Below, piece by piece: positions 1 to 7,870 of a stretch of 64,000 nucleotides of DNA. The stretch lies in contig NZ_JADILU010000003.1 in assembly GCF_015319355.1 (NCBI RefSeq), forward strand, positions 496,001 to 560,000. Direction: 5' to 3'. The translations under genes and the position numbers were made by a program. This DNA is from Psychroserpens luteus. GTDB lineage: Bacteria; Bacteroidota; Bacteroidia; Flavobacteriales; Flavobacteriaceae. The notes beneath the pieces are model-generated. The model saw only the letters and a program-made list of their open reading frames with translations. It was not told the DNA's origin and searched no databases. Within the stretch, counting starts at the first letter, position 1, and the number at the start of each line of letters is the position of its first letter.

Positions 1-1
1 T

Positions 2-685
2 GAATGTGATGAAACCATTCCTTCCGCAGAAACATTAACAGCAAACGATACTTGCGGAACAGCAAACGTTTCTTTTACCGAAAATACTGTAGCTGGATCA
101 TGTTCAGGTGAGCATGTAATTACAAGAACTTGGACAGCAACAGATGAATGTAGTAATGTTAGCACTCATATTCAGACATTGACTGTTATTGATTCTACTA
201 ATCCAGAGTGGGATAATATCCCAATAGATATGACAGTACAATGTTCTTCTAATAATCAAATGGAGTTTGAAACTTGGCTTGAGAGTTTTTCTGGAACTGA
301 TAATTGCGGAACAGCAACAGTAACTCACGATGGATCTGCAACTATTTTATGTCCAGATTCAGTTTTAGTAAATTTTGAGTTGACTGATGAATGTGGGAAT
401 TCAACACTTACAACTGCGACATTTATAGTTGATGATACTCTCAGTAATCCTGAATTTGAAGATACAAATGTAATCATGTATCCAAATCCAACAAATCAAT
501 ATATTTATTTTAAAGGATTAAAAGATGACAGTGTTATGGAAGTCTATAATATTGCAGGACAAAGAATATTTAAAAGACCAGTTAGCAACGGAAGACAAAT
601 TGAATTTGAATTAGAACCTGGTTTGTATCTGGTTAAAATAATTTCAGGATCTAAAACAGAAATAAAGAAATTAGTAATCCAATAA
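2..685 (+). CDS. C-terminal part of a large secreted repeat protein with T9SS type A sorting domain (partial)
   Basis: The reading frame is open from the window edge, so this is the 3' end of a longer gene. The visible part holds beta-sandwich HYR/Ig-like repeats with paired cysteines (patterns like TATDEC, DNCG, DECGN), a layout common in giant flavobacterial surface adhesins. The last ~75 residues, from MYPNPT to the stop, form a type IX secretion C-terminal domain, with the YNIAGQ and GLYLVKI motifs typical of type A sorting signals. The protein is therefore expected to cross the outer membrane through the T9SS and be anchored or released. The N-terminus and total size cannot be seen. An internal TTG at 179 is not the real start because the same repeats continue upstream of it. 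Confidence 0.9.
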   Translation, partial: ECDETIPSAETLTANDTCGTANVSFTENTVAGSCSGEHVITRTWTATDECSNVSTHIQTLTVIDSTNPEWDNIPIDMTVQCSSNNQMEFETWLESFSGTDNCGTATVTHDGSATILCPDSVLVNFELTDECGNSTLTTATFIVDDTLSNPEFEDTNVIMYPNPTNQYIYFKGLKDDSVMEVYNIAGQRIFKRPVSNGRQIEFELEPGLYLVKIISGSKTEIKKLVIQ

Positions 686-806
686 TAAAAAAATCAATTG
701 GTAATGCTATTCGCTTTTTTAAGTTGTGAGAAATTGTATTTTAATGATATTTATCATATTTTCTTTATACAACGGTTTGTAATTTTACTACATTAAATTT
801 AAAATT

Positions 807-965
807 ATGATGTTTCAAAATATAGCTTTATACAATACTAATGTGACCATAATAATGGTTGTTGTTTTTGCTTTGGTCTGCTTAGCTCTTGTTGGTTTTT
901 TAATTAAAGCTATGGCTAGTAGTGGTAAAAAGGAGATAGAGGCAGACACAGAAACTAAAGATTAA
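807..965 (+). CDS. Small single-pass membrane protein, 52 aa
   Basis: A short ATG-to-TAA frame encodes 52 residues: a polar N-terminus, one hydrophobic segment (about residues 13-36) and a charged, Lys/Glu-rich tail. It is followed within 30 bases by a good hairpin terminator at 991-1019, which supports a real short transcript. I do not recognise a family. Conserved small membrane proteins of this shape are common in Flavobacteriaceae. The spacing of ~120 bases from the upstream adhesin gene suggests its own transcription unit. Function unknown. Confidence 0.6.
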   Translation: MMFQNIALYNTNVTIIMVVVFALVCLALVGFLIKAMASSGKKEIEADTETKD

Positions 966-990
966 ATATTGGTTTATGAGAAAAATTAGA

Positions 991-1019
991 TGAGAGTGTC
1001 TCATGCACTCTCATTTTTT
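991..1019 (+). terminator. Rho-independent terminator
   Basis: Perfect 8-bp stem TGAGAGTG / CACTCTCA (991-998 and 1006-1013) with a 7-base loop and a run of six T. It sits just after the 52-aa small membrane protein gene. Confidence 0.75.
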
Positions 1020-1024
1020 ATAAA

Positions 1025-1056
1025 ACATATTTTAAATATTAATATTTAAAATATGT
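1025..1056. repeat. 32-bp perfect palindrome
   Basis: The 16 bases at 1025-1040 are the exact reverse complement of 1041-1056, with no spacer. It lies between the terminator at 991-1019 and the DUF4870 gene, ~60 bases before its start. It could be an operator for a dimeric regulator or a cruciform-forming site. There is no T-run directly after it, so it is not an ordinary terminator. Confidence 0.7.
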
Positions 1057-1115
1057 AACATTTTGAGAATGTTTGCGTCATATAGGTAATCAATCAAATC
1101 AAAATCAATAATATC

Positions 1116-1451
1116 ATGAGACAAGACAATCAACTTTTAGTGTTAACCCATCTAAGTCAATTACTGACTTTTATTACTGGATTTGGCGGACTTATAGTGC
1201 CTTTAGTTATTTGGGCAACTCAAAAAGAAACCGTCTATAACATGGATCAACAAGGTAAAAATATTGTGAATTTCCAGTTAAGCATGTTAATATATAGTAT
1301 CATTTGTATTCCATTGGTATTTGTAATTGTTGGCATTTTTGGATTATTAGCCTTATGTCTATTATCATTCATTTTTCCAATTATAAATGCTATTAGAGCA
1401 AGTCATGGAGAATCACCAAAATATCCTTTATCTCTTAATTTTATTAGTTAG
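1116..1451 (+). CDS. DUF4870 domain-containing membrane protein
   Basis: 111 residues with three hydrophobic segments. The N-terminal HLSQL motif, the GGLIVPLVIWATQK segment and the central NFQLS motif are typical of the DUF4870 (Tic20-like) family of small integral membrane proteins, whose role is not established. The ATG at 1116 starts the conserved region and there is no upstream alternative. A strong hairpin terminator follows at 1479-1508, so the gene is probably monocistronic. The 32-bp palindrome upstream may regulate it (inference). Confidence 0.85.
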   Translation: MRQDNQLLVLTHLSQLLTFITGFGGLIVPLVIWATQKETVYNMDQQGKNIVNFQLSMLIYSIICIPLVFVIVGIFGLLALCLLSFIFPIINAIRASHGESPKYPLSLNFIS

Positions 1452-1478
1452 TTATTTTTAAATGGAGATAAAATGGAA

Positions 1479-1508
1479 ACGCGCACTTTTTAAGTGCGCG
1501 TTTTTTAT
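1479..1508 (+). terminator. Rho-independent terminator
   Basis: 10-bp GC-rich stem ACGCGCACTT / AAGTGCGCGT (1479-1488, 1492-1501) with a 3-base loop and a T-run. It ends the DUF4870 transcript. Confidence 0.9.
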
Positions 1509-1545
1509 TTGATTATATTTTTTCTTCGGAAATAAAACAAACTTG

Positions 1546-1788
1546 TTAGCTTCCAATAGAATCTATTTCATCTTTAACTTTTGATTTTTTTCTAGTCCAT
1601 TTGTTCCCATATTTGAAAAATAAATAACCAAGAATAGCAGTAATTACAATTGCTCCTATTATTTCAAAAGATGCAGTAGTTGATGTTCCTTTTCTACCTA
1701 TGAATAGACCTATAACATTTCCTATAAAACTAAAAACACAAAGTATTCCGAAAAGTAAAAATAAATACCCTAAAATTTTCTTTCCCAT
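1546..1788 (-). CDS. Small two-pass membrane protein, 80 aa
   Basis: Hydrophobic segments at about residues 5-30 and 43-60 are followed by a basic tail (KWTRKKSK). It begins at an ATG (1788) with a Met-Gly-Lys-Lys start typical of inner membrane proteins. No family recognised and no catalytic residues. Convergent with the DUF4870 gene. Codon use and base composition match the neighbours. Confidence 0.55.
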   Translation of the reverse strand: MGKKILGYLFLLFGILCVFSFIGNVIGLFIGRKGTSTTASFEIIGAIVITAILGYLFFKYGNKWTRKKSKVKDEIDSIGS

Positions 1789-1888
1789 TATTATTTGAGA
1801 TTTCTTCTAAAAATTTGAAAACTGATATTACTCTTAAGAGTTGCGTTCGTTTTATTTTTCTGAAAGGAATCGCTTTTTCAACCTATTG

Positions 1889-1908
1889 ATTCCTGCTTTC
1901 ACAGGAAT
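1889..1908. repeat. Short hairpin repeat (ATTCCTG...CAGGAAT)
   Basis: 7-bp inverted repeat with a 6-base loop, immediately after the dnaN stop codon on the minus strand. It resembles the small REP-like hairpins found between genes in Bacteroidota. It could also act as a weak terminator for dnaN, but no long T-run follows. Confidence 0.5.
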
Positions 1909-1911
1909 TCT

Positions 1912-3030
1912 TTAGCTATTTAACATCACTGGCATTACCAACATTGTTACATGTTCACCTTCATCTAAACCATCTACAGGTGTTAAGATTCCTGCTCTGT
2001 TTGGCAAACTCATTTCTAATTGTACGTTATCTGCGTTTAGGTTGTTCAGCATCTCAGTTAAGAAACGAGAGTTAAATCCAATTTGCATATCGTCACCTTG
2101 ATAATCACAAGTTAAACGCTCTTCTGCTTTGTTAGAGTAATCAATATCTTCCGCAGAAATATTTAATTCAGCTCCAGCAATTTTTAAACGTATTTGGTGT
2201 GTTGTCTTATTTGAGAAGATACTCACACGACGAACCGAATTTAAAAACTGTGTTCTGTCAATTGTTAATTTATTTGGATTTTCTTTAGGAATTACCGCTT
2301 CGTAGTTAGGATATTTTCCATCAATTAAACGACAAACTAAAATAGTATTCTCAAAAGTAAATTTTGCATTAGAATCATTGTACTCAATAGTTACAGCATC
2401 ATCAGAAGCAGCAAGAATTCCTTTTAATAAATTTAAAGGTTTCTTAGGCATGATAAATTCTGCAACTTGATCAGCCTTAACATCTTCACGAGTGTATTTA
2501 ACTAATTTGTGAGCATCTGTTGCTACAAATGTTAATCCTTCCGTAGAAAATTGAAAAAATACACCACTCATTACTGGTCTTAAATCATCATTACCTGCAG
2601 CAAAAATAGTTTTGCTAATTGCAGTTGCTAATATATCTCCAGAAATAGTTGTTGTACTAGGGTTGTCTAATTCAACAGATTTAGGAAACTCATTTCCATC
2701 TGCATAAGCCAACGCATATTTACCATGATTTGAACTAATCTCAACAGTATTGTTTTCTTCAACAACAAACGTTAAAGGTTGTTCAGGAAACGTTTTTAAA
2801 GTATCTAAAAGTAAACGTGCAGGCAATGCAATACTACCATCTACATCACTTTCAACATCAAGAGTAGAAGACATGGTAGTCTCTAAATCACTTGATGAAA
2901 CTGTTAATTTTGAATCTTTTAACTCGAATAAGAAATTATCTAAAATAGGTAATGTGTTTGAGCTATTGATAACTCCACCTAATACTTGTAATTGCTTGAG
3001 TAAATATGTACTGGATACTATAAATTTCAT
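1912..3030 (-). CDS. dnaN: DNA polymerase III subunit beta (sliding clamp)
   Basis: 372 residues, the normal length for the bacterial beta clamp, collinear with the family: three repeated clamp domains. Recognisable pieces are the N-terminal MKFIVSS start, LPILDNFLFEL, ATDAHKLV in domain 2, LIDGKYPNYEAVIP in domain 3, and the C-terminal MLVMPVM, which forms the pocket for polymerase and other clamp-binding peptides. The dimer ring encircles DNA and tethers DNA polymerase III. It has its own promoter-like sequence at 3080-3115. It lies just downstream of gldG. Confidence 0.98.
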   Translation of the reverse strand: MKFIVSSTYLLKQLQVLGGVINSSNTLPILDNFLFELKDSKLTVSSSDLETTMSSTLDVESDVDGSIALPARLLLDTLKTFPEQPLTFVVEENNTVEISSNHGKYALAYADGNEFPKSVELDNPSTTTISGDILATAISKTIFAAGNDDLRPVMSGVFFQFSTEGLTFVATDAHKLVKYTREDVKADQVAEFIMPKKPLNLLKGILAASDDAVTIEYNDSNAKFTFENTILVCRLIDGKYPNYEAVIPKENPNKLTIDRTQFLNSVRRVSIFSNKTTHQIRLKIAGAELNISAEDIDYSNKAEERLTCDYQGDDMQIGFNSRFLTEMLNNLNADNVQLEMSLPNRAGILTPVDGLDEGEHVTMLVMPVMLNS

Positions 3031-3079
3031 ACGTATATTCTATTATTTTTATAATAAGAACACAACAAATTGTGTCTTA

Positions 3080-3115
3080 CAAATATATCTTAAAGTGATT
3101 GTTTTATAAAACAAA
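3080..3115 (-). promoter_or_regulatory. Bacteroidota-type promoter for dnaN
   Basis: On the minus strand a perfect -7 box TATATTTG (3087-3080) is preceded by TTTG (3115-3112) 24 bases upstream, a little longer than the usual gap. It lies ~50 bases before the dnaN start. Confidence 0.5.
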
Positions 3116-3169
3116 CTTATTAACATTTATTCTATTGAAAATAAGGAATTATTTTATGATTTTTTACTG

Positions 3170-4843
3170 TTATTTTGAATACTTTTTTCTTCTGAAAAAA
3201 TTAAACAAAAACCCAAAAACACCTAGAATAACAAGAGGTAAGACGATATTGATAATTTGCCATTTTGATTTTTGTTCTTCAATTTTTTCTGGATCTAAAA
3301 AGGCTAATTTCACCTCTTTGGTACGAATGTTTATAAGTCCGTCGTCGTTTAAAAGGTAGTTAACTGCGTTTTCAAGAAACTCTTTATTTCCAAATTTACG
3401 TTTGGTTAAAAACTCAAAACCTAATTCTTGCGGTTGACCTCTAATCACTTCATTTTTGATCACATCACCATCTGCAATCACAATCATTTTAGTGTCTTTA
3501 CTAGTCGTTTTATCGTCTTGAATTTTAAAAGGCTTCACGCGTTTATCATATACCGAAGTAAATTGACCTTCAAGCAAAACAGCTAATGTTTGATTTGGTT
3601 GGTTGTATTCTTCAGGATTTGGTTCTTGTGTAACGACCTCTAAACTAATTTCTCTAGGTACGCCTTGAAGTTTTGATAACTTAGAACTACGCAATAAAAT
3701 GGTTTTATCAACACCATTTTTTAAAGTATCTATTTGACTCGCGAAATCAAATTTCACAGGATCTAAATTTGTTGTAATTGGGTGATTAGGATTACTCGCA
3801 GCCAAAGGTGAGTAAGGCCATTGTAAGGGTTGAAATTGAGAATTGCTACCTTCTCCAATAGCTAATGTAATAGGAGCAGAGTACAAATCATTAACAATAA
3901 CAGGATTGACACGAACACCATATTTAAAAAAGAAGTCATTAAGATTAAGATCTTTCATAATTGCAACACCACGTCCAGATTCGTTGAGGAGACTATCTCG
4001 ATCCATAATAATACTTTCAGTCAGCCAAAGACTTTTTCCGCCATTCATTGTGTATTGATCGAGCACATATTTTTCTTCTTCGGAAAAACGCTCACTAGGT
4101 TTTGCAGATATGATTAAATCATAATTCTCAATATCTTTCAAGGTCTTTTCTGGATTACTAGAAACACTATCTAAAGTAAAAGGAGCGAGGAAATAATGTT
4201 CGCTCATTTTTTTAAGAAAATCGGCAACGTAAACATCTTTTAATTGTCCGTTACCTCTCAAAACTGCAATCTTTTTTTGTTTAGGAGTGACTAGTTTTTT
4301 AAATGCTTCAGCAAAAATATATTCTAAATTTTGAATAGAACCATTTACTAGTTCTTGATCTGTAGCTCCAATTTTATTTTTTATCAAAGGGACAATAACC
4401 GTTTGCTCATTATAACTTGCCAAAGCCCAAGGAATAATGACTTCTTGTGATGTTTTTCCGTTCTCTTTAATATTGACTTGAAACGGTTGTAAGCCTCTTT
4501 GAGCTAATTGCTGTATGTTTTGATCTCTTGTTTTTTCATCTGCCAATGGGTTGATAAATTGAAACTTTACATGACTGTTAGAGACAGAGAACTCTTCAAG
4601 CAATTGTTGTGTTTCATCACGTAGTCTTCTAAACTCTGATGGGAATTCACCTTCTAAAAACACATCAATTATTAAAGGAGAATCAACACTCTCAACTGTT
4701 TTTAAGGCTTCATTAGATAAGGTGTAACGTTTGTCTTGCGTTAAATCAACACGTTGATAAACGTAGCTTGATATTATATTAATAACGACAAGCGCAACTA
4801 ATGTAATGACTATAATGATGATATTTTTTTTACTCTTTAGCAT
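3170..4843 (-). CDS. gldG: Gliding motility ABC transporter substrate-binding protein GldG
   Basis: 557 residues with an N-terminal membrane anchor (about 8-28), a large extracytoplasmic ABC-type uncharacterised domain (motifs VDLTQDKRYTLS, KKIAVLRGNGQ, SLWLTE) and a C-terminal transmembrane helix followed by a basic RRKKYSK tail. This matches GldG, which forms an ABC complex with GldF and GldA needed for gliding in Flavobacterium johnsoniae. The ATPase GldA is not in this window. Its start overlaps the preceding 164-aa gene by 14 bases, which suggests translational coupling. Confidence 0.95.
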   Translation of the reverse strand: MLKSKKNIIIIVITLVALVVINIISSYVYQRVDLTQDKRYTLSNEALKTVESVDSPLIIDVFLEGEFPSEFRRLRDETQQLLEEFSVSNSHVKFQFINPLADEKTRDQNIQQLAQRGLQPFQVNIKENGKTSQEVIIPWALASYNEQTVIVPLIKNKIGATDQELVNGSIQNLEYIFAEAFKKLVTPKQKKIAVLRGNGQLKDVYVADFLKKMSEHYFLAPFTLDSVSSNPEKTLKDIENYDLIISAKPSERFSEEEKYVLDQYTMNGGKSLWLTESIIMDRDSLLNESGRGVAIMKDLNLNDFFFKYGVRVNPVIVNDLYSAPITLAIGEGSNSQFQPLQWPYSPLAASNPNHPITTNLDPVKFDFASQIDTLKNGVDKTILLRSSKLSKLQGVPREISLEVVTQEPNPEEYNQPNQTLAVLLEGQFTSVYDKRVKPFKIQDDKTTSKDTKMIVIADGDVIKNEVIRGQPQELGFEFLTKRKFGNKEFLENAVNYLLNDDGLINIRTKEVKLAFLDPEKIEEQKSKWQIINIVLPLVILGVFGFLFNFFRRKKYSK

Positions 4844-5324
4844 CCAATTTTTGTTCTTCTTTATATAATCTTAAATCGACGACTTTATTATTCTCAAATG
4901 TGATTTCTAAGCATTCTTTTTCGGTATTAAAAGCACCTGGTTCTAAACCTAATGCATAATTCCATTTGTTGGGATCATGATCTTTTTTTGAGTCGTCCCA
5001 AGATAACCATTCGTGTGTTCCTAAAAGGGATTCAACCTCAGTTTTTGTCTTTCCTATTAAAATTTCCGAAGACATCATATCACCAGATAACTCATAGCGT
5101 AGAGATGGCTTGTCTTGCCAGATTTCCGAAGAAAAATACTTTTCGTGATGATAGTTACTAAAGATATTAATCATAGGATAAACCGCATAAAAATAAACCA
5201 AAGGTGTCATTACTAAACTGACTAAAAACGTTAACCAAATGCGTTTGTCAATTGTTTTTACAAACAGAAAAACCAGCACAAAAGTGATGACCATTATAAT
5301 AACTAACGGAATAGTAATAATCAT
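4830..5324 (-). CDS. Membrane protein inserted between gldF and gldG, BamE/SmpA-like C-terminus
   Basis: 164 residues: two hydrophobic helices (about 3-22 and 29-52), then a soluble domain. In that domain the pattern ILIGKTKTEVESLLG followed by LEITFENNKVVDLRLY recalls the short alpha/beta fold of SmpA/BamE-type proteins. That fold call is a weak inference from the G-T-x3-V-x2-LLG motif. The start codon overlaps the gldF stop (ATGA, 4 bases) and its end overlaps the gldG start by 14 bases, so the three genes must be co-translated. It is not a known Gld protein. It may be an accessory of the GldF-GldG complex. Confidence 0.75.
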   Translation of the reverse strand: MIITIPLVIIMVITFVLVFLFVKTIDKRIWLTFLVSLVMTPLVYFYAVYPMINIFSNYHHEKYFSSEIWQDKPSLRYELSGDMMSSEILIGKTKTEVESLLGTHEWLSWDDSKKDHDPNKWNYALGLEPGAFNTEKECLEITFENNKVVDLRLYKEEQKLDAKE

Positions 5325-6049
5325 TGATTAGCGCGTTTGATATTTAATTTGGTCAATACAATAAATAAGGCAGTAACACTTAAAAAATAGATAATGTCTC
5401 TGGTATCTAAAACACCTCGACTCATACTTTTAAAATGGGATTCCATTCCTAATTTTTCTATATAAAAAGCATCTCCAAATAGATTGTAATTTGACAATCC
5501 TTCAAAACCAAAGTAGAAAAAGAAGCATATAAAAACAGCGACTATAAAAGCAACGATTTGATTGTCTGATAGGCTAGAGGCAAATACTCCAATTGCTGTA
5601 TAAGCTGCAACTAGAAATAAAAGTCCAAAATAAGAGCCCATCACACTTCCCATATCGAGATTGCCTTCTGGATTTCCTAGTTTTGAAATGGTATAAACGT
5701 ATAATAATGTTGGAATAAGCGCAATTATAATTAAAACAAATGAGCCTAAATATTTTCCTAAAACAATGTTTAAATGACTAATTGGTTTGGTGAGCAATAA
5801 TTCTAATGTGCCTTGTTTTTTCTCATCTGCAAAACTTCGCATAGTTACTGCTGGTACTAAGAAAACAAGAATCCAAGGTGCTAATAAAAAGAAGGTTGAT
5901 AAATCTGCAAAGCCATTATCAAGTACATTGAAATCACCTTTAAATAACCAAAGGAATAAACCGTTAAGTAATAAAAATACAGCAATCACCAAGTAACCAA
6001 TTGGTGATGCGAAAAAGGTGTTGATTTCTTTTTTTAGGATTGAGAACAT
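5321..6049 (-). CDS. gldF: Gliding motility ABC transporter permease GldF
   Basis: 242 residues with about six transmembrane helices. The N-terminus MFSILKKEINTFFASPIGY, the loop with TMRSFADEKKQGTLELLLTKPI and the overall ABC-2 permease pattern are typical of GldF. It forms the membrane channel of the gliding-associated ABC transporter with GldG. It follows the upstream 75-aa gene without a gap (that gene's stop ends one base before this ATG) and overlaps the next gene by ATGA. Confidence 0.95.
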   Translation of the reverse strand: MFSILKKEINTFFASPIGYLVIAVFLLLNGLFLWLFKGDFNVLDNGFADLSTFFLLAPWILVFLVPAVTMRSFADEKKQGTLELLLTKPISHLNIVLGKYLGSFVLIIIALIPTLLYVYTISKLGNPEGNLDMGSVMGSYFGLLFLVAAYTAIGVFASSLSDNQIVAFIVAVFICFFFYFGFEGLSNYNLFGDAFYIEKLGMESHFKSMSRGVLDTRDIIYFLSVTALFIVLTKLNIKRANQ

Positions 6050-6277
6050 TTAGTGTTTGTTATTCTGTTTTAAATAATTCTTGAATTTAATCATTTTAAT
6101 TCCGGGAAAAATAATAAATATTAACCCAAGAACACAACCAAATAAGCTAATAGTTTGAGATGTTGGACGTTTGCTTCCAAAACGATTAAAATATAAAGAC
6201 ACAAAAAATATGACCAAACCTATGCAGAAAGGAATTAGCAAATTTTTCCAGCTTTTCTTTATGTTTTCTTCTGTCAT
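6050..6277 (-). CDS. Small two-pass membrane protein, 75 aa
   Basis: Two hydrophobic helices (about residues 12-29 and 43-61) between charged ends. Its stop abuts the gldF start codon, so it is translated together with the gliding genes. Not recognised as any Gld protein. It has the same overall plan as the 67-aa product at 6602-6805, though the sequences are not obviously similar. Confidence 0.65.
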   Translation of the reverse strand: MTEENIKKSWKNLLIPFCIGLVIFFVSLYFNRFGSKRPTSQTISLFGCVLGLIFIIFPGIKMIKFKNYLKQNNKH

Positions 6278-6283
6278 GATAAT

Positions 6284-6580
6284 TTAATCTAGACTGACTA
6301 ACTTATCCACACTCCAAGCCTCAGGCTTACCATTAAACATTGGTTTGGTTTTAGCCCAAATGCCTTTAAACAAATCGGAATGTCTATAATTCTCTAAATC
6401 TGCTTCTGCTTTCCAATAACTATACGTAAAAAAGATATTGGTATTGTGTTTGTCACGATAAAGTTCTAAAAATTCACAACCATCAAAAGCTCTTATGTTT
6501 TCTTTTTGAGACTCAAAATTTGATAAAAATTCTTCAATTCTTGAGGGTTCTAAACTTAATTTTACGATTCTTACGAGCAT
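6284..6580 (-). CDS. Antibiotic biosynthesis monooxygenase (ABM) fold protein
   Basis: 98 residues, one ABM ferredoxin-like alpha/beta domain: MLVRIVKLSLEP at the first strand, GCEFLELYRD, then the typical tail TYWxxEADLENYRHSDLF. Such proteins are small dimers. Some degrade haem or oxidise quinones, others have unknown substrates, and nothing here identifies the substrate. Placed between the SAM hydrolase and gldF in one minus-strand gene string. Confidence 0.85.
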   Translation of the reverse strand: MLVRIVKLSLEPSRIEEFLSNFESQKENIRAFDGCEFLELYRDKHNTNIFFTYSYWKAEADLENYRHSDLFKGIWAKTKPMFNGKPEAWSVDKLVSLD

Positions 6581-6601
6581 TTTCTAGTATTCAATTTAAT
6601 C

Positions 6602-6805
6602 TTAATTCTTTTTTTGTTTTTTCTTAAAGATAGGATACATTAAAATAAAGCCTAATATTAATCCAAATATACTTGAAGTATTTTTTATTGGGTTATCAAT
6701 AAAACCTAAGAGGTTTACTAATGTAAAAACTATAAATATGAGTCCAATGATTGATATAATTAGGCTTGTAATTGGTTTTTCAGACCAACTTTGTTTTTCA
6801 TTCAT
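6602..6805 (-). CDS. Small two-pass membrane protein, 67 aa
   Basis: Hydrophobic stretches at about residues 13-32 and 43-60 and a very basic C-terminus (KKKQKKN). It sits 17 bases after the SAM hydrolase stop and 21 bases before the ABM gene, so it is part of the same operon. Family not recognised. Confidence 0.6.
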   Translation of the reverse strand: MNEKQSWSEKPITSLIISIIGLIFIVFTLVNLLGFIDNPIKNTSSIFGLILGFILMYPIFKKKQKKN

Positions 6806-6822
6806 ATTATAAAATCTCTTAA

Positions 6823-7659
6823 CTAAATTTTTGCAAAATTAACAGTAACCGTATCCATAACTTTTAATCCCATTAGAGTAGATGCACTTCCTACTGTGGC
6901 GTTATCACTTTTATAAACTGCTATTTCCAAATAACCTGATGAATTAAAAACGACTAAACGTTTGCCTTCATCGTAGCGTTTTTCTTCTGGGATATCAAAG
7001 TTTATGGCATCACTATATTTTTCGTAGATTTTTTTAAACTTATAGCTTCGAGCAGAAATTTCGTAATCACGAGTTTTCTGTACATCTTCAAAAAATTTAC
7101 GTTTGATGTTAGTGATCACATTTCCGTAGTTATCAATATAAATGACGCTACCAATAATCTGACTTCGTTCTTCACTAACAAACGGAATCAAATTCTTTAT
7201 CGGTTTAATTGTCTCAATCACTTTGCCAATGACTTCTAAAGTACCACCACGAGCAATATGACAAGCTACGTTTACAAATACATCTAGCACAGGGAAACTG
7301 GTTGCTACACGATCATGGATATTAATCTCTACAATTTTTTGTGGTGCAATTTCTGAGCAAATCATGCTCATAATTCCGTTATTGGCACAAATAAAATAGT
7401 GATCGTCTAATAAAACTGCAATATGTTTGTTTTCTGGGTTGAGTTCTGAGTCAATTCCAATCATGTGAATCGTTCCTTTTGGGAAGCTACTATACGCGTT
7501 TTGGATGATGTAAGCTGCCTCAGGCACATTAAATGGTGATACAGAATGTGAGATATCAACAATTCTCACATCAGGTAATTCGCTATAGATAGCGCCTTTT
7601 ATGGATCCAGCGAAGTGATCTTTTTCACCAAAATCGGTTGTTAATGTGATGATTGCCAT
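6823..7659 (-). CDS. SAM hydrolase / SAM-dependent halogenase family protein (DUF62)
   Basis: 278 residues starting with the family signature ITLTTDFGEKDHFAGSIKG, then VDISHSVSPF and a C-terminal barrel containing IDNYGNVITNI. Family members use water (or rarely halide) to split S-adenosyl-methionine into adenosine and methionine. A hydrolase (S-adenosyl-L-methionine hydroxide adenosyltransferase) is far likelier than a halogenase because no halogenation genes are nearby. First gene of the minus-strand string leading to gldF, gldG and dnaN. Confidence 0.92.
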   Translation of the reverse strand: MAIITLTTDFGEKDHFAGSIKGAIYSELPDVRIVDISHSVSPFNVPEAAYIIQNAYSSFPKGTIHMIGIDSELNPENKHIAVLLDDHYFICANNGIMSMICSEIAPQKIVEINIHDRVATSFPVLDVFVNVACHIARGGTLEVIGKVIETIKPIKNLIPFVSEERSQIIGSVIYIDNYGNVITNIKRKFFEDVQKTRDYEISARSYKFKKIYEKYSDAINFDIPEEKRYDEGKRLVVFNSSGYLEIAVYKSDNATVGSASTLMGLKVMDTVTVNFAKI

Positions 7660-7776
7660 GTGTTAAGCAAAAGGATTTTAAAGTTGATTACTGCTCATTT
7701 TTTTATCCTAAACAAAACTGTTAAAAACTAATTATATTTTAACCTTAAGGTAACCTAAAGAGTAAAATAGTTTAAT

Positions 7777-7784
7777 TATTTTTG
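7777..7784 (+). promoter_or_regulatory. Possible -7 promoter element for phoH
   Basis: TATTTTTG matches the TAnnTTTG box ~87 bases before the phoH start. No good TTTG partner is visible upstream, so support is modest. Confidence 0.3.
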
Positions 7785-7870
7785 GTAGTATAGATGTTGA
7801 AATGAGCCTCATTTAGTCTCATCACAAATCTAATAAAACAAAACAGATTAATTAATAATTCTCATCGCTT

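Noticed and set aside
6823-7659. Fluorinase or chlorinase
   Set aside because: The family also holds simple SAM hydrolases, and no halometabolite genes are near, so hydrolase is the safer call.
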